Shown piece after piece: positions 51,289 to 59,671 of a stretch of 64,000 nucleotides of DNA. The translations under genes and the position numbers were made by a program. Within the stretch, counting starts at the first letter, position 1, and the number at the start of each line of letters is the position of its first letter. The stretch is from assembly GCA_034667465.1 (NCBI GenBank), contig JAXDJV010000030.1:186001-250000 (forward strand), read 5' to 3'. Origin of the DNA: JAOBAU01 sp034667465 (GTDB lineage: Bacteria > Acidobacteriota > Thermoanaerobaculia > Gp7-AA8). The notes beneath the pieces were generated by a model. It did not search any database. It saw only the letters and a list, made by a program, of their open reading frames with translations, and had not been told where the DNA came from.

Positions 51289-52326
51289 GTGCTCCGTTCC
51301 CTCCGCAGACTCGCGCTCGGTGCTGCCGTCATTGCGGCCGCATCGCTGATCCTTTTGCTCTCCGATCTTCAGCATCGCGAGCGCGCCGCGCGAAGCGCGC
51401 TCGCGAAGAAGCGCCTCTGGAAGATCTGCTTCGTGCAATACAACGACGTCATCGACGTCAAAGATGCGGAGAGCGGCGTGCTCGATGGTCTCCGCGAGTC
51501 CGGTCTCGAAGACGGCCGCGACTTCGAGGTGAAGATCCTCAATGCGCAGGGCGACATGGCCACGGTATCGGCGCTGATCGACACCGCCGTCACGGGCGGC
51601 GCGGACCTGCTGATCACCTTCTCGACGCCGACACTCCAGGCCGCGCTGCGTCGCGCGCAGAACGTGCCGGTCGTCTACAACTACGTCTCCTCAGGACTGA
51701 AAGCGGGCGCCGGCAAGAGCAATACCGATCACGCACCGAACGTCACCGGCGTCAGCCTGCTCCCGGCGAACGACGAAGCGCTGTCGCTTTTGCGGACGTA
51801 CTTTCCCGGCATCCGCAGGATCGGCACGCTCTACTGTCCCGCGGAAACGAACATGGTGAACGCGAAGATCGCGCTCGACGAAGCGGCGAAGCGCGCCGGC
51901 TTCGAGGTCGTCTACGTGCCGGCGGAAACGCCGACCGATGTCCCCGACGCCGCGGCGGCGCTGATGTCGCGCGACATCGATGCGGTCCTGCAGATACCTG
52001 GCAATCTCACCGCGTCGGCATTCAGCAGCATCGGCGAGGCCGCCCGCCGCACGCACATGCCGGTCTTCGCGTTCCAGAAATCGCAGGCGATCGGCGGCGC
52101 GATGGTCGTCGTCGCGCGCGACTACAAAGACAGCGGCCGCCACGCCGCGCATCTCGCCGCGCGCATCATGCGCGGCGAGAATCCGAAAAACATTCCGCTC
52201 GAGGACTTCGGCAAAACGAGTCTGATCGTCAATTTCGACGCCGCGCGCGCACTCAACATGACCCTTCCTCCGGCGCTGGTGCGAGCGGCGAAAACGACCA
52301 TCGGAGACCCGAATGGAAATCGTTAA
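51289..52326 (+). CDS. ABC transporter substrate-binding protein (PF04392-like)
   Basis: The 345-residue protein has an N-terminal anchor (LALGAAVIAAASLILLL) without a lipobox, then the two-lobed fold of the ABC-sugar-binding-like PF04392 family, seen in CFVQYNDVIDVKDAESGVLDGLRESG, TFSTPTLQAALR and NVPVVYNYVSSG. This family serves transporters of tryptophan or of unknown small molecules. The GTG start lies 16 bases after a repeated element. It overlaps the STAS gene by 14 bases; the whole set is one operon. Confidence 0.9.
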   Translation: MLRSLRRLALGAAVIAAASLILLLSDLQHRERAARSALAKKRLWKICFVQYNDVIDVKDAESGVLDGLRESGLEDGRDFEVKILNAQGDMATVSALIDTAVTGGADLLITFSTPTLQAALRRAQNVPVVYNYVSSGLKAGAGKSNTDHAPNVTGVSLLPANDEALSLLRTYFPGIRRIGTLYCPAETNMVNAKIALDEAAKRAGFEVVYVPAETPTDVPDAAAALMSRDIDAVLQIPGNLTASAFSSIGEAARRTHMPVFAFQKSQAIGGAMVVVARDYKDSGRHAAHLAARIMRGENPKNIPLEDFGKTSLIVNFDAARALNMTLPPALVRAAKTTIGDPNGNR

Positions 52327-53515
52327 GGAGCGCTCGGGCAACGTCGTTCATCTCCGGCTCGCCGGCCGGCTCGACAATCACTGGTCGCAGTCGCTCGACG
52401 AAACGCTTTACGAAGTCGTGCGCGAAGGCGCGCGCCACGTGCGCCTCGATTTCCAGGGAGTCACGTATCTCAGCTCGGCCGCGGCGGCGGTTCTGATGAA
52501 GCATCATCGCGACGCAATGTCGCTTATGGGCTCGCTCCAGATTTCAGCGGCCTCGGAACGCGCGCGAAACACGCTGCGGCTGATGGGCTTCGTCGAGCTG
52601 CTCATCGCCGGTGCGAGCACGGTCGCCGCGCGGCGGAAGACGATGTCGATTCCTCTGCCGCTCGATTCCGAGCGAGCCACGTACGAAAGTCGCCTGCTCG
52701 ACGGCAGAAAATCCGAGCTCTCACTGATCGGCAATCCCAATCTGCAGTCACAGCCGACGCCGATCTCCATCTACCGCGATGTCTATGCGCTCGGCGTCGG
52801 CGCGCTCGGCACGAACGGCGAGGAGTGCCGCGAGCTGCACGGCGAATTCGTCGCCGCCGCCGGCAGCGCCGCGTACATGCCGACCGACGGCACGGCGACG
52901 CCCGATTACATGTTGAGCACCATGGGGCTGGTTCCGACGGTTCAGGCGCTTTATGCGATTCGATTCCGCGGCGCGCCGAGTCACCAGCTGCGCTTCGAGT
53001 CGAGCACGCCGGACGCCGGCGTTCCGCTCAGCGACATCGTGCGCGCATGCGCTTCGCTGGCCGGCACTTCGAGTGTCGGAATCGTCATGGCAGCCGACAT
53101 CGCCGGTCTCGTTTGCGCGCGTCTCCGTCGTTCGCCCGCGCGCGAAAACGTGAACTTCGATTTTCCTGCGGTGCGGGAGTGGATGTCGTTCACGCCCGAG
53201 CGTGAGTTCGCGCGTTTCAGTTGTCTCGTGACGGGACTCGCATCCGTATCGCCGTCAGCATCGCAGGCTCCGTTTCTTCGGCCGGTCAGCGACGAGCACC
53301 ACGGGCATTTCCATGCCGTGGTGACTGCGTTCAGATCTCTTCCGCGCGGAAAACTGCCGGTCGGCGAGATCGTTTCGACGTGGCTGCAGCCGCGCAGCCT
53401 CGTCTCGGTCGTGCATCTTCTGCGCGATGAGAGAGCGATCGAAGGGGCAGGCGAGAGCGAATTCCAGCGCGGCGTCTGCTGGCTGTTTCCGATCGCCGAT
53501 GGAGGCGCGGCGTGA
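52313..53515 (+). CDS. STAS-domain protein with a large unknown C-terminal domain
   Basis: The 400-residue protein begins with an anti-anti-sigma STAS domain (residues 1-105, RLDNHWSQSLDETLY, VTYLSSAAAAVLMKHH), with Ser in the usual phosphorylation position in YLSSAAAAVL. The remaining 290 residues are soluble and unrecognised. No RsbW kinase or sigma gene is near. Embedded between the ABC binding-protein and permease genes, it overlaps both (14 bases and GTGA), so it probably regulates the transporter or its input. Confidence 0.85.
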   Translation: MEIVKERSGNVVHLRLAGRLDNHWSQSLDETLYEVVREGARHVRLDFQGVTYLSSAAAAVLMKHHRDAMSLMGSLQISAASERARNTLRLMGFVELLIAGASTVAARRKTMSIPLPLDSERATYESRLLDGRKSELSLIGNPNLQSQPTPISIYRDVYALGVGALGTNGEECRELHGEFVAAAGSAAYMPTDGTATPDYMLSTMGLVPTVQALYAIRFRGAPSHQLRFESSTPDAGVPLSDIVRACASLAGTSSVGIVMAADIAGLVCARLRRSPARENVNFDFPAVREWMSFTPEREFARFSCLVTGLASVSPSASQAPFLRPVSDEHHGHFHAVVTAFRSLPRGKLPVGEIVSTWLQPRSLVSVVHLLRDERAIEGAGESEFQRGVCWLFPIADGGAA

Positions 53516-54444
53516 CGCTTCTGCTCTCGGCCTGGACGATCGGGATGATCCTTTCGCTGCTCGCGCTCGGCGTCTACATCAGCTATCGCGTTTTCAAGTT
53601 CGCCGACATTACCGCCGACGGTTCGATCACGTTCGGCGCAGCGGTGGCGGCGGCGTTGTTGACGCGCGGTGTGAATCCGGTGACCGCCAGCATCGCGGCG
53701 TTTCTCGCAGGCGCCGCCGCCGGGCTGTGCACCGGCGTTTTGCACACGCGATTCAAAATCAATCAGCTGCTGTCAGGCATCCTCGTGATGACCGCGCTCT
53801 ATTCGATCAACCTGCACGTGATGGGTTCGAGCAACGTTCCGCTGCTCTCGATCACGACGCTCACCACATACGCGCAGAACCTCGGCCGCTGGATGACGGG
53901 ACACGACTCGGCGACGCTGATGGGATGGCCGGTCAGCGCACGCGACGTCGGCTCGCTCCTTCTCGTCGCCGCGATCGTGTTCATCATCGCGACGATCGCC
54001 TGGCTCTTCTTCAACACGAGCCTCGGCAGCGCGATGCGGGCGTCGGGCGACAACGAACAGATGATCCGCGCGCTCGGCGTGAGCGTCGAGAACATGATCG
54101 TCCTCGGCCTCTGCATCTCGAACGGACTCGTGGCATTCGCCGGCGCGCTGCTCGCGCAGTACCAGGGATTCGCCGACGTGCAGATGGGAATCGGCATGAT
54201 CGTCTGGGGACTGGCGAGCGTCATCATCGGCCGCGCGCTGATCGGCACCGACAACGTCGGCGCCGCGCTCATCGGCACGATCATGGGCTCCGTCCTTTTT
54301 CGATTGATCATCGCCCTCGCGCTGCGATGGGGCCTGAATCCGAACGATCTGAAACTCGTGACGGCCATCTTCGTCTTCGGCGCGCTCGTGCTGCCGACGC
54401 TCATGGGGAAACTGAAAGTGAGACGCCATGCTGCAGCTTCGTGA
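53512..54444 (+). CDS. ABC transporter permease (branched-chain amino acid permease family)
   Basis: The 310-residue protein has about eight helices with the family motif in VGVNPVTASIAAFLAGAAAGLCTGVLHTRFKINQLLSGI and GSAMRASGDNEQMIRALGVSVENMIVLGL, the coupling helix that meets the ATPase. The GTG start overlaps the STAS stop (GTGA). The ATPase gene overlaps by 17 bases. It forms the channel, possibly as a homodimer, since only one permease gene is present. Confidence 0.93.
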   Translation: MTLLLSAWTIGMILSLLALGVYISYRVFKFADITADGSITFGAAVAAALLTRGVNPVTASIAAFLAGAAAGLCTGVLHTRFKINQLLSGILVMTALYSINLHVMGSSNVPLLSITTLTTYAQNLGRWMTGHDSATLMGWPVSARDVGSLLLVAAIVFIIATIAWLFFNTSLGSAMRASGDNEQMIRALGVSVENMIVLGLCISNGLVAFAGALLAQYQGFADVQMGIGMIVWGLASVIIGRALIGTDNVGAALIGTIMGSVLFRLIIALALRWGLNPNDLKLVTAIFVFGALVLPTLMGKLKVRRHAAAS

Positions 54445-55240
54445 GTTGCAGAAAACGTTCTTCGAGGGAACGCCCAACGAGGTGCGTGCGCTGCGCGGCG
54501 TGTCACTGGAGATCGCGGAAGGATCGTTCGTCATCGTGATCGGCACGAACGGCTCGGGGAAGTCGACGCTGCTGAACGCCGTGGCCGGCGGCTTCATCGT
54601 CGATCGCGGCTCGATCGCCATCGCCGGGAACGACATCACGAGATGGCCCGAGCATCGCCGCGCTTCGATGATCGGACGGGTGTTTCAGAATCCGTTCAGC
54701 GGAACCGCGCCGTCGATGACGGTCTCGGAGAACCTCGCCCTCGCCGCACGGCGCGGTCTCTCGCGCGGACTGGGACGGCTGCTTCCGGCGCGGATGCAAA
54801 AGGAGCTTCGCGATCGTGTCGCCACGCTGAACATGCAGCTCGAAACGCGGATGCACAATCCGATCGGGACACTCTCCGGCGGACAGCGGCAGGCGCTCAC
54901 GCTGCTGATGGCGACGTGGCGCCGGCCCGACGTGCTGCTGCTCGACGAACACACCGCCGCACTCGATCCGAAGAGCGCCGATCAGATCGTGCGGCTCACC
55001 GAGCAGATCGTGTCGCAGCACAAGCTGACGACGCTGATGGTGACGCACTCGATGCAGCAGGCCGCCACCCTCGGCGACCGCATCGTCATGATGAATCAGG
55101 GAAGCGTCTACGCCGACTACGCCGGCGCCCATCGCCGCCACGTCCGCGCCGAAGATCTCATGCGCCGTTTCGACGAAATCCGGCGCGACGAACGGCTCGA
55201 CGTTTCGGCGGCGGAGCTGCTGCGCGACGCATACGTGTAA
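54428..55240 (+). CDS. ABC transporter ATP-binding protein
   Basis: The 270-residue ATPase has Walker A (GTNGSGKST, about 38-46), the LSGGQRQAL signature, Walker B LLLDEHTAALDP, and the switch His in VTHSMQQA. It powers uptake together with the binding protein and permease upstream. The substrate is unknown. It is the last gene of the operon, which ends four bases before the convergent GNAT stop. Confidence 0.95.
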   Translation: MLQLRELQKTFFEGTPNEVRALRGVSLEIAEGSFVIVIGTNGSGKSTLLNAVAGGFIVDRGSIAIAGNDITRWPEHRRASMIGRVFQNPFSGTAPSMTVSENLALAARRGLSRGLGRLLPARMQKELRDRVATLNMQLETRMHNPIGTLSGGQRQALTLLMATWRRPDVLLLDEHTAALDPKSADQIVRLTEQIVSQHKLTTLMVTHSMQQAATLGDRIVMMNQGSVYADYAGAHRRHVRAEDLMRRFDEIRRDERLDVSAAELLRDAYV

Positions 55241-55244
55241 GGCG

Positions 55245-55742
55245 CTACGCTCGCGATGACATCCGCGTCATCACCAAATCGGTCTGCACGTCATCACCAA
55301 GCACGAACGGCTTGCTGCCGGCGTATTCGAATCCCCACTTTTGATAGAAAGCGCGCGCGCGCTGGTTCTGATCCCATACCGCCAGCCACACTTTCTCCCG
55401 TCCGCGGCGCGATGCTTCGTCGAGCGACGCCTTCATCAGCGCGGCGCCGACTCCCGATCCGATCCGCTCCGTCGCCGCGTACAGGCGATTGATCTCGATG
55501 GCGTCGTCGCCATCGAGTTGCAGCTTCGCGTAGCCGGCCGGCGCGCCGTCGATCTCCGCGATCAGGAAGATCGTCGACGGATCGGCCAGCTCCGCCGCCT
55601 GAATCGACTCGCTGAAGGCGCTGGCGAGGTACGCGCTCATGTTCTCCGGCGTGTTGTCGGCGGCGAACGTTTCACGGAACGTCCGTTCGCTGATCTCCGC
55701 GAGGAGGGCGGCGTCGGCGGCGGTGGCGATTCGAATCTCCAT
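55245..55742 (-). CDS. GNAT-family N-acetyltransferase
   Basis: The 165-residue protein begins MEIRIATAADAALLAEISERTF and carries the acetyl-CoA motif ATERIGSGVGAALMKASLDEA and the C-terminal NQRARAFYQKWGFEYAG. The substrate is unknown. The start at 55742 (Met7 of a slightly longer frame) matches the usual GNAT N-terminus. It is divergent from the GntR gene, so it could respond to the same operator region. Confidence 0.92.
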   Translation of the reverse strand: MEIRIATAADAALLAEISERTFRETFAADNTPENMSAYLASAFSESIQAAELADPSTIFLIAEIDGAPAGYAKLQLDGDDAIEINRLYAATERIGSGVGAALMKASLDEASRRGREKVWLAVWDQNQRARAFYQKWGFEYAGSKPFVLGDDVQTDLVMTRMSSRA

Positions 55743-55766
55743 CGCGCGGCATGATGCCATGCCCTC

Positions 55767-55806
55767 TTGACAAACCGGATTAGTTGTACCAAATTACTAG
55801 TACAAC
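55767..55806 (+). promoter_or_regulatory. Promoter region and dyad operator of the GntR gene
   Basis: TTGACA lies at 55767-55772. Seven-base arms GTTGTAC and GTACAAC (55783-55789 and 55800-55806), ten bases apart, cover the -10 area and end three bases before the GntR ATG. The layout fits autorepression by a YtrA-type GntR dimer. Confidence 0.7.
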
Positions 55807-55809
55807 GGT

Positions 55810-56193
55810 ATGGCGCTTCCGATCCAGATCGATCCCGCAGATGCAACGCCGATTTACGCGCAGGTCGACCGCGCCATTCGCGTCGCCATCGCCACGGGAA
55901 AGATGAGACCGGGCGACCAGCTCCCGACCGTTCGCCAGCTCGCCGTCGACCTCCGCGTGAACGCAAACACCGTCGCGCGCGTCTACCTCGGGCTCGAACG
56001 GGACGGAATCGTCGCGACCAAGCGGGGAGTGGGGACGTTCATCAACGACACCCCTCGCTCGGCGCAGGCGCCGCACCGCGACCGGCAGCTCCGCGCACTC
56101 GCCGATCGCTTTCTCACTGACGCCGCGGCCATCGGCTACACGCCGCGCGAGGCGGTTCGCCTGCTCGCGCAACGCATCAAAGAAGGAGATTGA
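55810..56193 (+). CDS. GntR-family regulator, YtrA subgroup
   Basis: The 127-residue protein has the GntR winged helix at the N-terminus (IYAQVDRAIRVAIATGKMRPGDQLPTVRQLAVDLRVNANTVARVYLGLERDGIVATKRGVGTFI) and a short C-terminal helical tail, typical of the YtrA subgroup, which usually controls an adjacent membrane-protein or ABC operon. The next gene, a slipin-type protein, starts three bases after its stop with AAGGAG inside the GntR end. The dyad just upstream is the likely operator. Confidence 0.93.
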   Translation: MALPIQIDPADATPIYAQVDRAIRVAIATGKMRPGDQLPTVRQLAVDLRVNANTVARVYLGLERDGIVATKRGVGTFINDTPRSAQAPHRDRQLRALADRFLTDAAAIGYTPREAVRLLAQRIKEGD

Positions 56194-56195
56194 GC

Positions 56196-57146
56196 ATGAT
56201 TCCCCAAAACGCCCGCAACAAACGCGGCCGCAACAAAGACGGCACGGACCAGGAATTCAACGCGCCGCGCCCGAACATTATCGCGGTGCTGCTGGTGATC
56301 ATCATCGTGATCCCCGGCCTCATCGCCAGCGTGAAGACCGACAATCCGTTCTACGTCGTCACCTGCATGCTGCTCGGTCCGATCGCGATGATGTCGCCGA
56401 AAGTGGCGAAGCAGTGGGAGAAGGCGGTCATCCTCCGCCTCGGCAAATTCATCGGCCTGCGCGGTCCGGGACTCTTCTTCGTGGTGCCGTTCCTGGACAC
56501 GGTCACGGTCTGGATCGATCAGCGCGTCATCACGACGAGCTTCGCCGCCGAACAGACGCTCACGCGCGACACCGTGCCGGTGAACGTCGACGCGGTTCTG
56601 TTCTGGATGGTCTACGATCCGACGAAAGCCGCGCTCGAAGTGCAGCAATACAAAAACGCGGTGAGCTGGGCGGCGCAGACCGCGCTGCGCGACATCATCG
56701 GCCGGACGTCGCTGACCGATCTGCTGCGCGGCCGCGAGAAGATCGAAGAGGAGTTGCAGGCGCTCATCGATCAGCGTTCGACGCCGTGGGGCGTGAGCGT
56801 GCAGTCGGTGGAGATGCGCGACGTCATCATCCCCGACGCGCTGCAGGACGCGATGTCGCGCGAAGCGCAGGCCGCGCGCGAGAAGCAGGCGCGCATCATC
56901 CTCGGCCAGGCGGAAGTCGAGATCGCGAAGCTTTTCCAGGAAGCGTCGCTCTCGTATCACGACAATCCGACCGCGCTTCATCTGCGCGCGATGAACATGC
57001 TCTACGAAGGACTGAAGGAGAAGGGCGCGATGATGATCGTCCCGTCGACGGCCGTCGAGTCGATGGGGATGGGCGGCCTGCTCGGCGCCGCGGCGATGCG
57101 CCAGCAGACGCTCACCGGCGGCGGCGGAGAGACGCCGACGACGTAA
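56196..57146 (+). CDS. SPFH/band 7 membrane protein (slipin-like)
   Basis: The 316-residue protein has an N-terminal hydrophobic hairpin (NIIAVLLVIIIVIPGLIASV) and a stomatin/prohibitin domain (VILRLGKFIGLRGPGLFFVVPFLDTVTVWIDQRV and MVYDPTKAALEVQQYKNAVSWAAQTALRDIIGRTSL). A coiled region rich in charged residues follows. SPFH proteins build oligomers in membrane microdomains. AAGGAG lies seven bases before the ATG at 56196, and the pair with the GntR gene suggests stress-controlled expression. Confidence 0.92.
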   Translation: MIPQNARNKRGRNKDGTDQEFNAPRPNIIAVLLVIIIVIPGLIASVKTDNPFYVVTCMLLGPIAMMSPKVAKQWEKAVILRLGKFIGLRGPGLFFVVPFLDTVTVWIDQRVITTSFAAEQTLTRDTVPVNVDAVLFWMVYDPTKAALEVQQYKNAVSWAAQTALRDIIGRTSLTDLLRGREKIEEELQALIDQRSTPWGVSVQSVEMRDVIIPDALQDAMSREAQAAREKQARIILGQAEVEIAKLFQEASLSYHDNPTALHLRAMNMLYEGLKEKGAMMIVPSTAVESMGMGGLLGAAAMRQQTLTGGGGETPTT

Positions 57147-57167
57147 GCCGCGTTATCCTCGCCGCCG

Positions 57168-58679
57168 ATGACGAGCGATTCGGACACGACCACTCGCGCC
57201 CGGACGCTGGCATCGGCGGCGATCGTCGCTTTGCTCTTCGCGCTGCAGATCGCGACGATGGCCCGTTACCTCGACCGGTCGCTCGATCACGACGAAGCGC
57301 AATACCTGCACGACGGCTGGCTGATGCACGAGGGCCGGCAGCTCTATCGCGATTTCGAAGAGAACCATTCGCCGCTGCTGTTCGCGCTCTTTTCGAAACT
57401 CGTCCCCGAAGTGGTGACGCCCGAGCTCCCGCGACTCGATGTCGTCGCGTACGCGGAACGAGCGCGCGTCGTCATCGGCATCTGCGGTCTCCTGGCGGTC
57501 GCGTTCCTCGCGCTGGTCGCATGGCGTCTGACGGGAGAGCCGCTCGCTGCCGCGATCGTTTCGCTGCTGTTGTTCAGCACCGGCTGGACGTGGCGATTCG
57601 GCGTCTCGTGCGCGCGCAACGATCCGCCGTCGCTGCTGCTCTTCTGGGCCGGCGCGTTCTTGTTGCTCGATCGACGACGCAGCGAGCGCATCGATGCGCT
57701 CCTCGCCGGACTCGGCATCGGACTCGTCGGCGTCGCGGCTCTCTGGAATCCGAAGTGGCCGCTGGCGAGTCTCGTCCTCGCTGCGATCTTCGTCGTGCGC
57801 GTGCGCCGCCGGTTCGTCATCGCGATTCTTCCGCCGATCGCGCTCGCCGCGATCACGATCGCGATCATCGCCACGCAGACGACGCTCCGCGACTACGTCT
57901 TCTTCACGTTCCGATTCAACGCCGCGCTCGGCGAGTGGTTCGCGCACTCGCCGTTCGTCGATGAGTTCTGGTTCCAGGGGGAGACGTGGCGTTACTGCGG
58001 ATTGCCGTTCAAAGGATGGATCGTCGCCTGCGCGCTGATCGTCGGCGTCGCGCTGCCGTCCGTTCGCGCGCGGCTCAGCACGACGTGGCCCGCGTTCGCG
58101 CTGCTCGCCGCGACCGCAATCGAGCTCCGCTTCCTGATGTCGTGGCCCCAGCTCTGGCCGCAGTATTACCTGCTCTGGAGTTTCACCGCGGCGCTTGTCT
58201 ACTCCGTCATCGCAACGACGCTCGTACGACGCAATGCAGTCTTCATCGTCGCGCTGATCGCGATCGGCATCATCGGCGCGATCCGCATCCCGTCACCCGA
58301 TCCCGATCTGAAACCGGACGGTCTCCGCGCCTGGGGACGCATCGCATACATCCAGCAGCGACTCGCTCCAACCGACACCGTCTGGCTCGACGGGCAGACG
58401 CATCCGATCGCCGCCCGCGACGCCACCTGGTACTGGTACGGCCTCGGCGACATCGTCCCGTTCTCGCTGCAATACCGCGAACTGCCGCGCGCGACTGAAG
58501 CGGATCTCCCGCTGTGCCGCGCCGAACGCGGACTCGAACCGTCACTGCGTTTCGCGAGCATCCCGCCGGCAAGTTTGCCGGAGTCGCAGAAATGTCTCTC
58601 GCGGATGATGGCGGGGAAGCGCGCGGTGCGCACACCGTTCCGCACGGTCCTCTATCTACCGCCGGTTCAGCAGCCGTAG
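57168..58679 (+). CDS. Polytopic membrane glycosyltransferase-like protein (GT-C)
   Basis: The 503-residue protein has about ten helices. The first periplasmic loop reads RSLDHDEAQYLHDGWLMHEGRQLYRDFEENHSPLL, where DHDEA is the acidic motif of GT39/GT83-type enzymes that transfer a sugar from polyprenyl phosphate. A 150-residue hydrophilic tail follows. A TATCCT box lies eight bases before the ATG and there is no ribosome binding site. Substrate unknown. Its 3' end overlaps the RES toxin gene by 24 bases. Confidence 0.8.
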   Translation: MTSDSDTTTRARTLASAAIVALLFALQIATMARYLDRSLDHDEAQYLHDGWLMHEGRQLYRDFEENHSPLLFALFSKLVPEVVTPELPRLDVVAYAERARVVIGICGLLAVAFLALVAWRLTGEPLAAAIVSLLLFSTGWTWRFGVSCARNDPPSLLLFWAGAFLLLDRRRSERIDALLAGLGIGLVGVAALWNPKWPLASLVLAAIFVVRVRRRFVIAILPPIALAAITIAIIATQTTLRDYVFFTFRFNAALGEWFAHSPFVDEFWFQGETWRYCGLPFKGWIVACALIVGVALPSVRARLSTTWPAFALLAATAIELRFLMSWPQLWPQYYLLWSFTAALVYSVIATTLVRRNAVFIVALIAIGIIGAIRIPSPDPDLKPDGLRAWGRIAYIQQRLAPTDTVWLDGQTHPIAARDATWYWYGLGDIVPFSLQYRELPRATEADLPLCRAERGLEPSLRFASIPPASLPESQKCLSRMMAGKRAVRTPFRTVLYLPPVQQP

Positions 58680-59123
58680 GTCGAACGTAAATGGCTTTGG
58701 CTTGCCGAGCTCGATCTTCGCGAACGCGCTGTGTTTCGGATTGAGCAGGAAGTTCCTCTCATGTTCGATGATCGCACTCGGCACGGCGAGAATCGGCCGC
58801 CGACCTGCAGCGATCCAGTTGTCGCCGATCTGCTGTAGCTGAGGTGGCGCGGGCGAGCGGCGCCAGTCGTCCTCGAGATCTGCGACGTCCAGGTGCTCAA
58901 CGAGCGACTCATTGAATGTGCATGTCAGCAGCACGTACTGTTCCGCCAGCTCGGAGCGCTGCAAATTTGAGAAAACCTCCAGGACCGCCAGCGATGCTGT
59001 CGTCGAGCAATAGACCATCGTCGTTCCTGGTGAGCTCCAGCGTCCGCCATAGAGACGTGCACCCTCGCCATCAAAGGCGTGTCTGACGAACCTGCTCTTC
59101 AGGAGCCGCCACGCGGTGATCAC
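58656..59123 (-). CDS. RES-domain toxin
   Basis: The 155-residue protein is a RES domain: GARLYGGRWSSPGTTMVYCSTTASLAVLEVFSNL carries the conserved Arg, Glu and Ser-type residues, and AIIEHERNFLLNPKHSAF is the usual C-terminal mark. RES toxins destroy NAD+ and stop growth. The antitoxin gene just upstream overlaps by 4 bases (ATGA). It is convergent to a GT-C gene with a 24-base overlap. Confidence 0.93.
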   Translation of the reverse strand: MITAWRLLKSRFVRHAFDGEGARLYGGRWSSPGTTMVYCSTTASLAVLEVFSNLQRSELAEQYVLLTCTFNESLVEHLDVADLEDDWRRSPAPPQLQQIGDNWIAAGRRPILAVPSAIIEHERNFLLNPKHSAFAKIELGKPKPFTFDLRLLNRR

Positions 59124-59626
59124 GAATAGACGCCGTGCTCGAGCCGGCCGATGAGATTTTCAACCTCGCGCGTGCCGACATCTGTTCGTGCAACGTCGAG
59201 AGGAGGTGCGCCGCCCAGAGCGCGCTGTGGCGTGGTTAACCACTCAACGGCCGCGTCACGATCGCCCTCAAACAGTTCAATTGCACGGCCGAGGACGCGT
59301 GCTGCTCTGAGAATGCGATCGGACTCGTCAGGCGCGAATCGACCCTGCTGTTTTCGGCGCGTCAGGGTTCTGGGCGCGAACTGAAGCCATGCGGCGACGT
59401 CGTCTGCAGCAAGCCCTGTGCTTTCTCTGAGTTGCTCGAAAGCGTCGTAGTTGAAGCCATCTTCGATCGCTTTCAACAGGTGGGGCCAGTCGAAACGTCG
59501 AAGCCCGAGCAGCGAGGCATAGTAATGCGGACCGGGGGTTCGTTCGGCGGCGAACTGCCGAAACCGAGTCAGTGTCCGTGGAGTCGCCGCCCTGCTGCTT
59601 CCATGAGCGCGCATACGTTCCGCCAT
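59120..59626 (-). CDS. Xre/MbcA/ParS-type antitoxin of the RES toxin
   Basis: The 168-residue protein has the DUF2384 (Xre-toxin-binding) pattern: LAADDVAAWLQFAPRTLTRRKQQGRFAPDESDRILRAARVLGRAIELFEGDRDAAVEWLTTPQRALGGAPPLDVARTDVGTREVENLIGRLEHGVY. The C-terminal end (LGGAPPLDVARTDVG) plugs the toxin active site in known pairs. A basic N-terminal extension of 60 residues is longer than usual. Antitoxins of this type also repress their operon. Confidence 0.93.
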   Translation of the reverse strand: MAERMRAHGSSRAATPRTLTRFRQFAAERTPGPHYYASLLGLRRFDWPHLLKAIEDGFNYDAFEQLRESTGLAADDVAAWLQFAPRTLTRRKQQGRFAPDESDRILRAARVLGRAIELFEGDRDAAVEWLTTPQRALGGAPPLDVARTDVGTREVENLIGRLEHGVYS

Positions 59627-59671
59627 CTGGCTACAGCTTCTGCGCCATGCGGCGAGAAGTCAACTCGTCGG

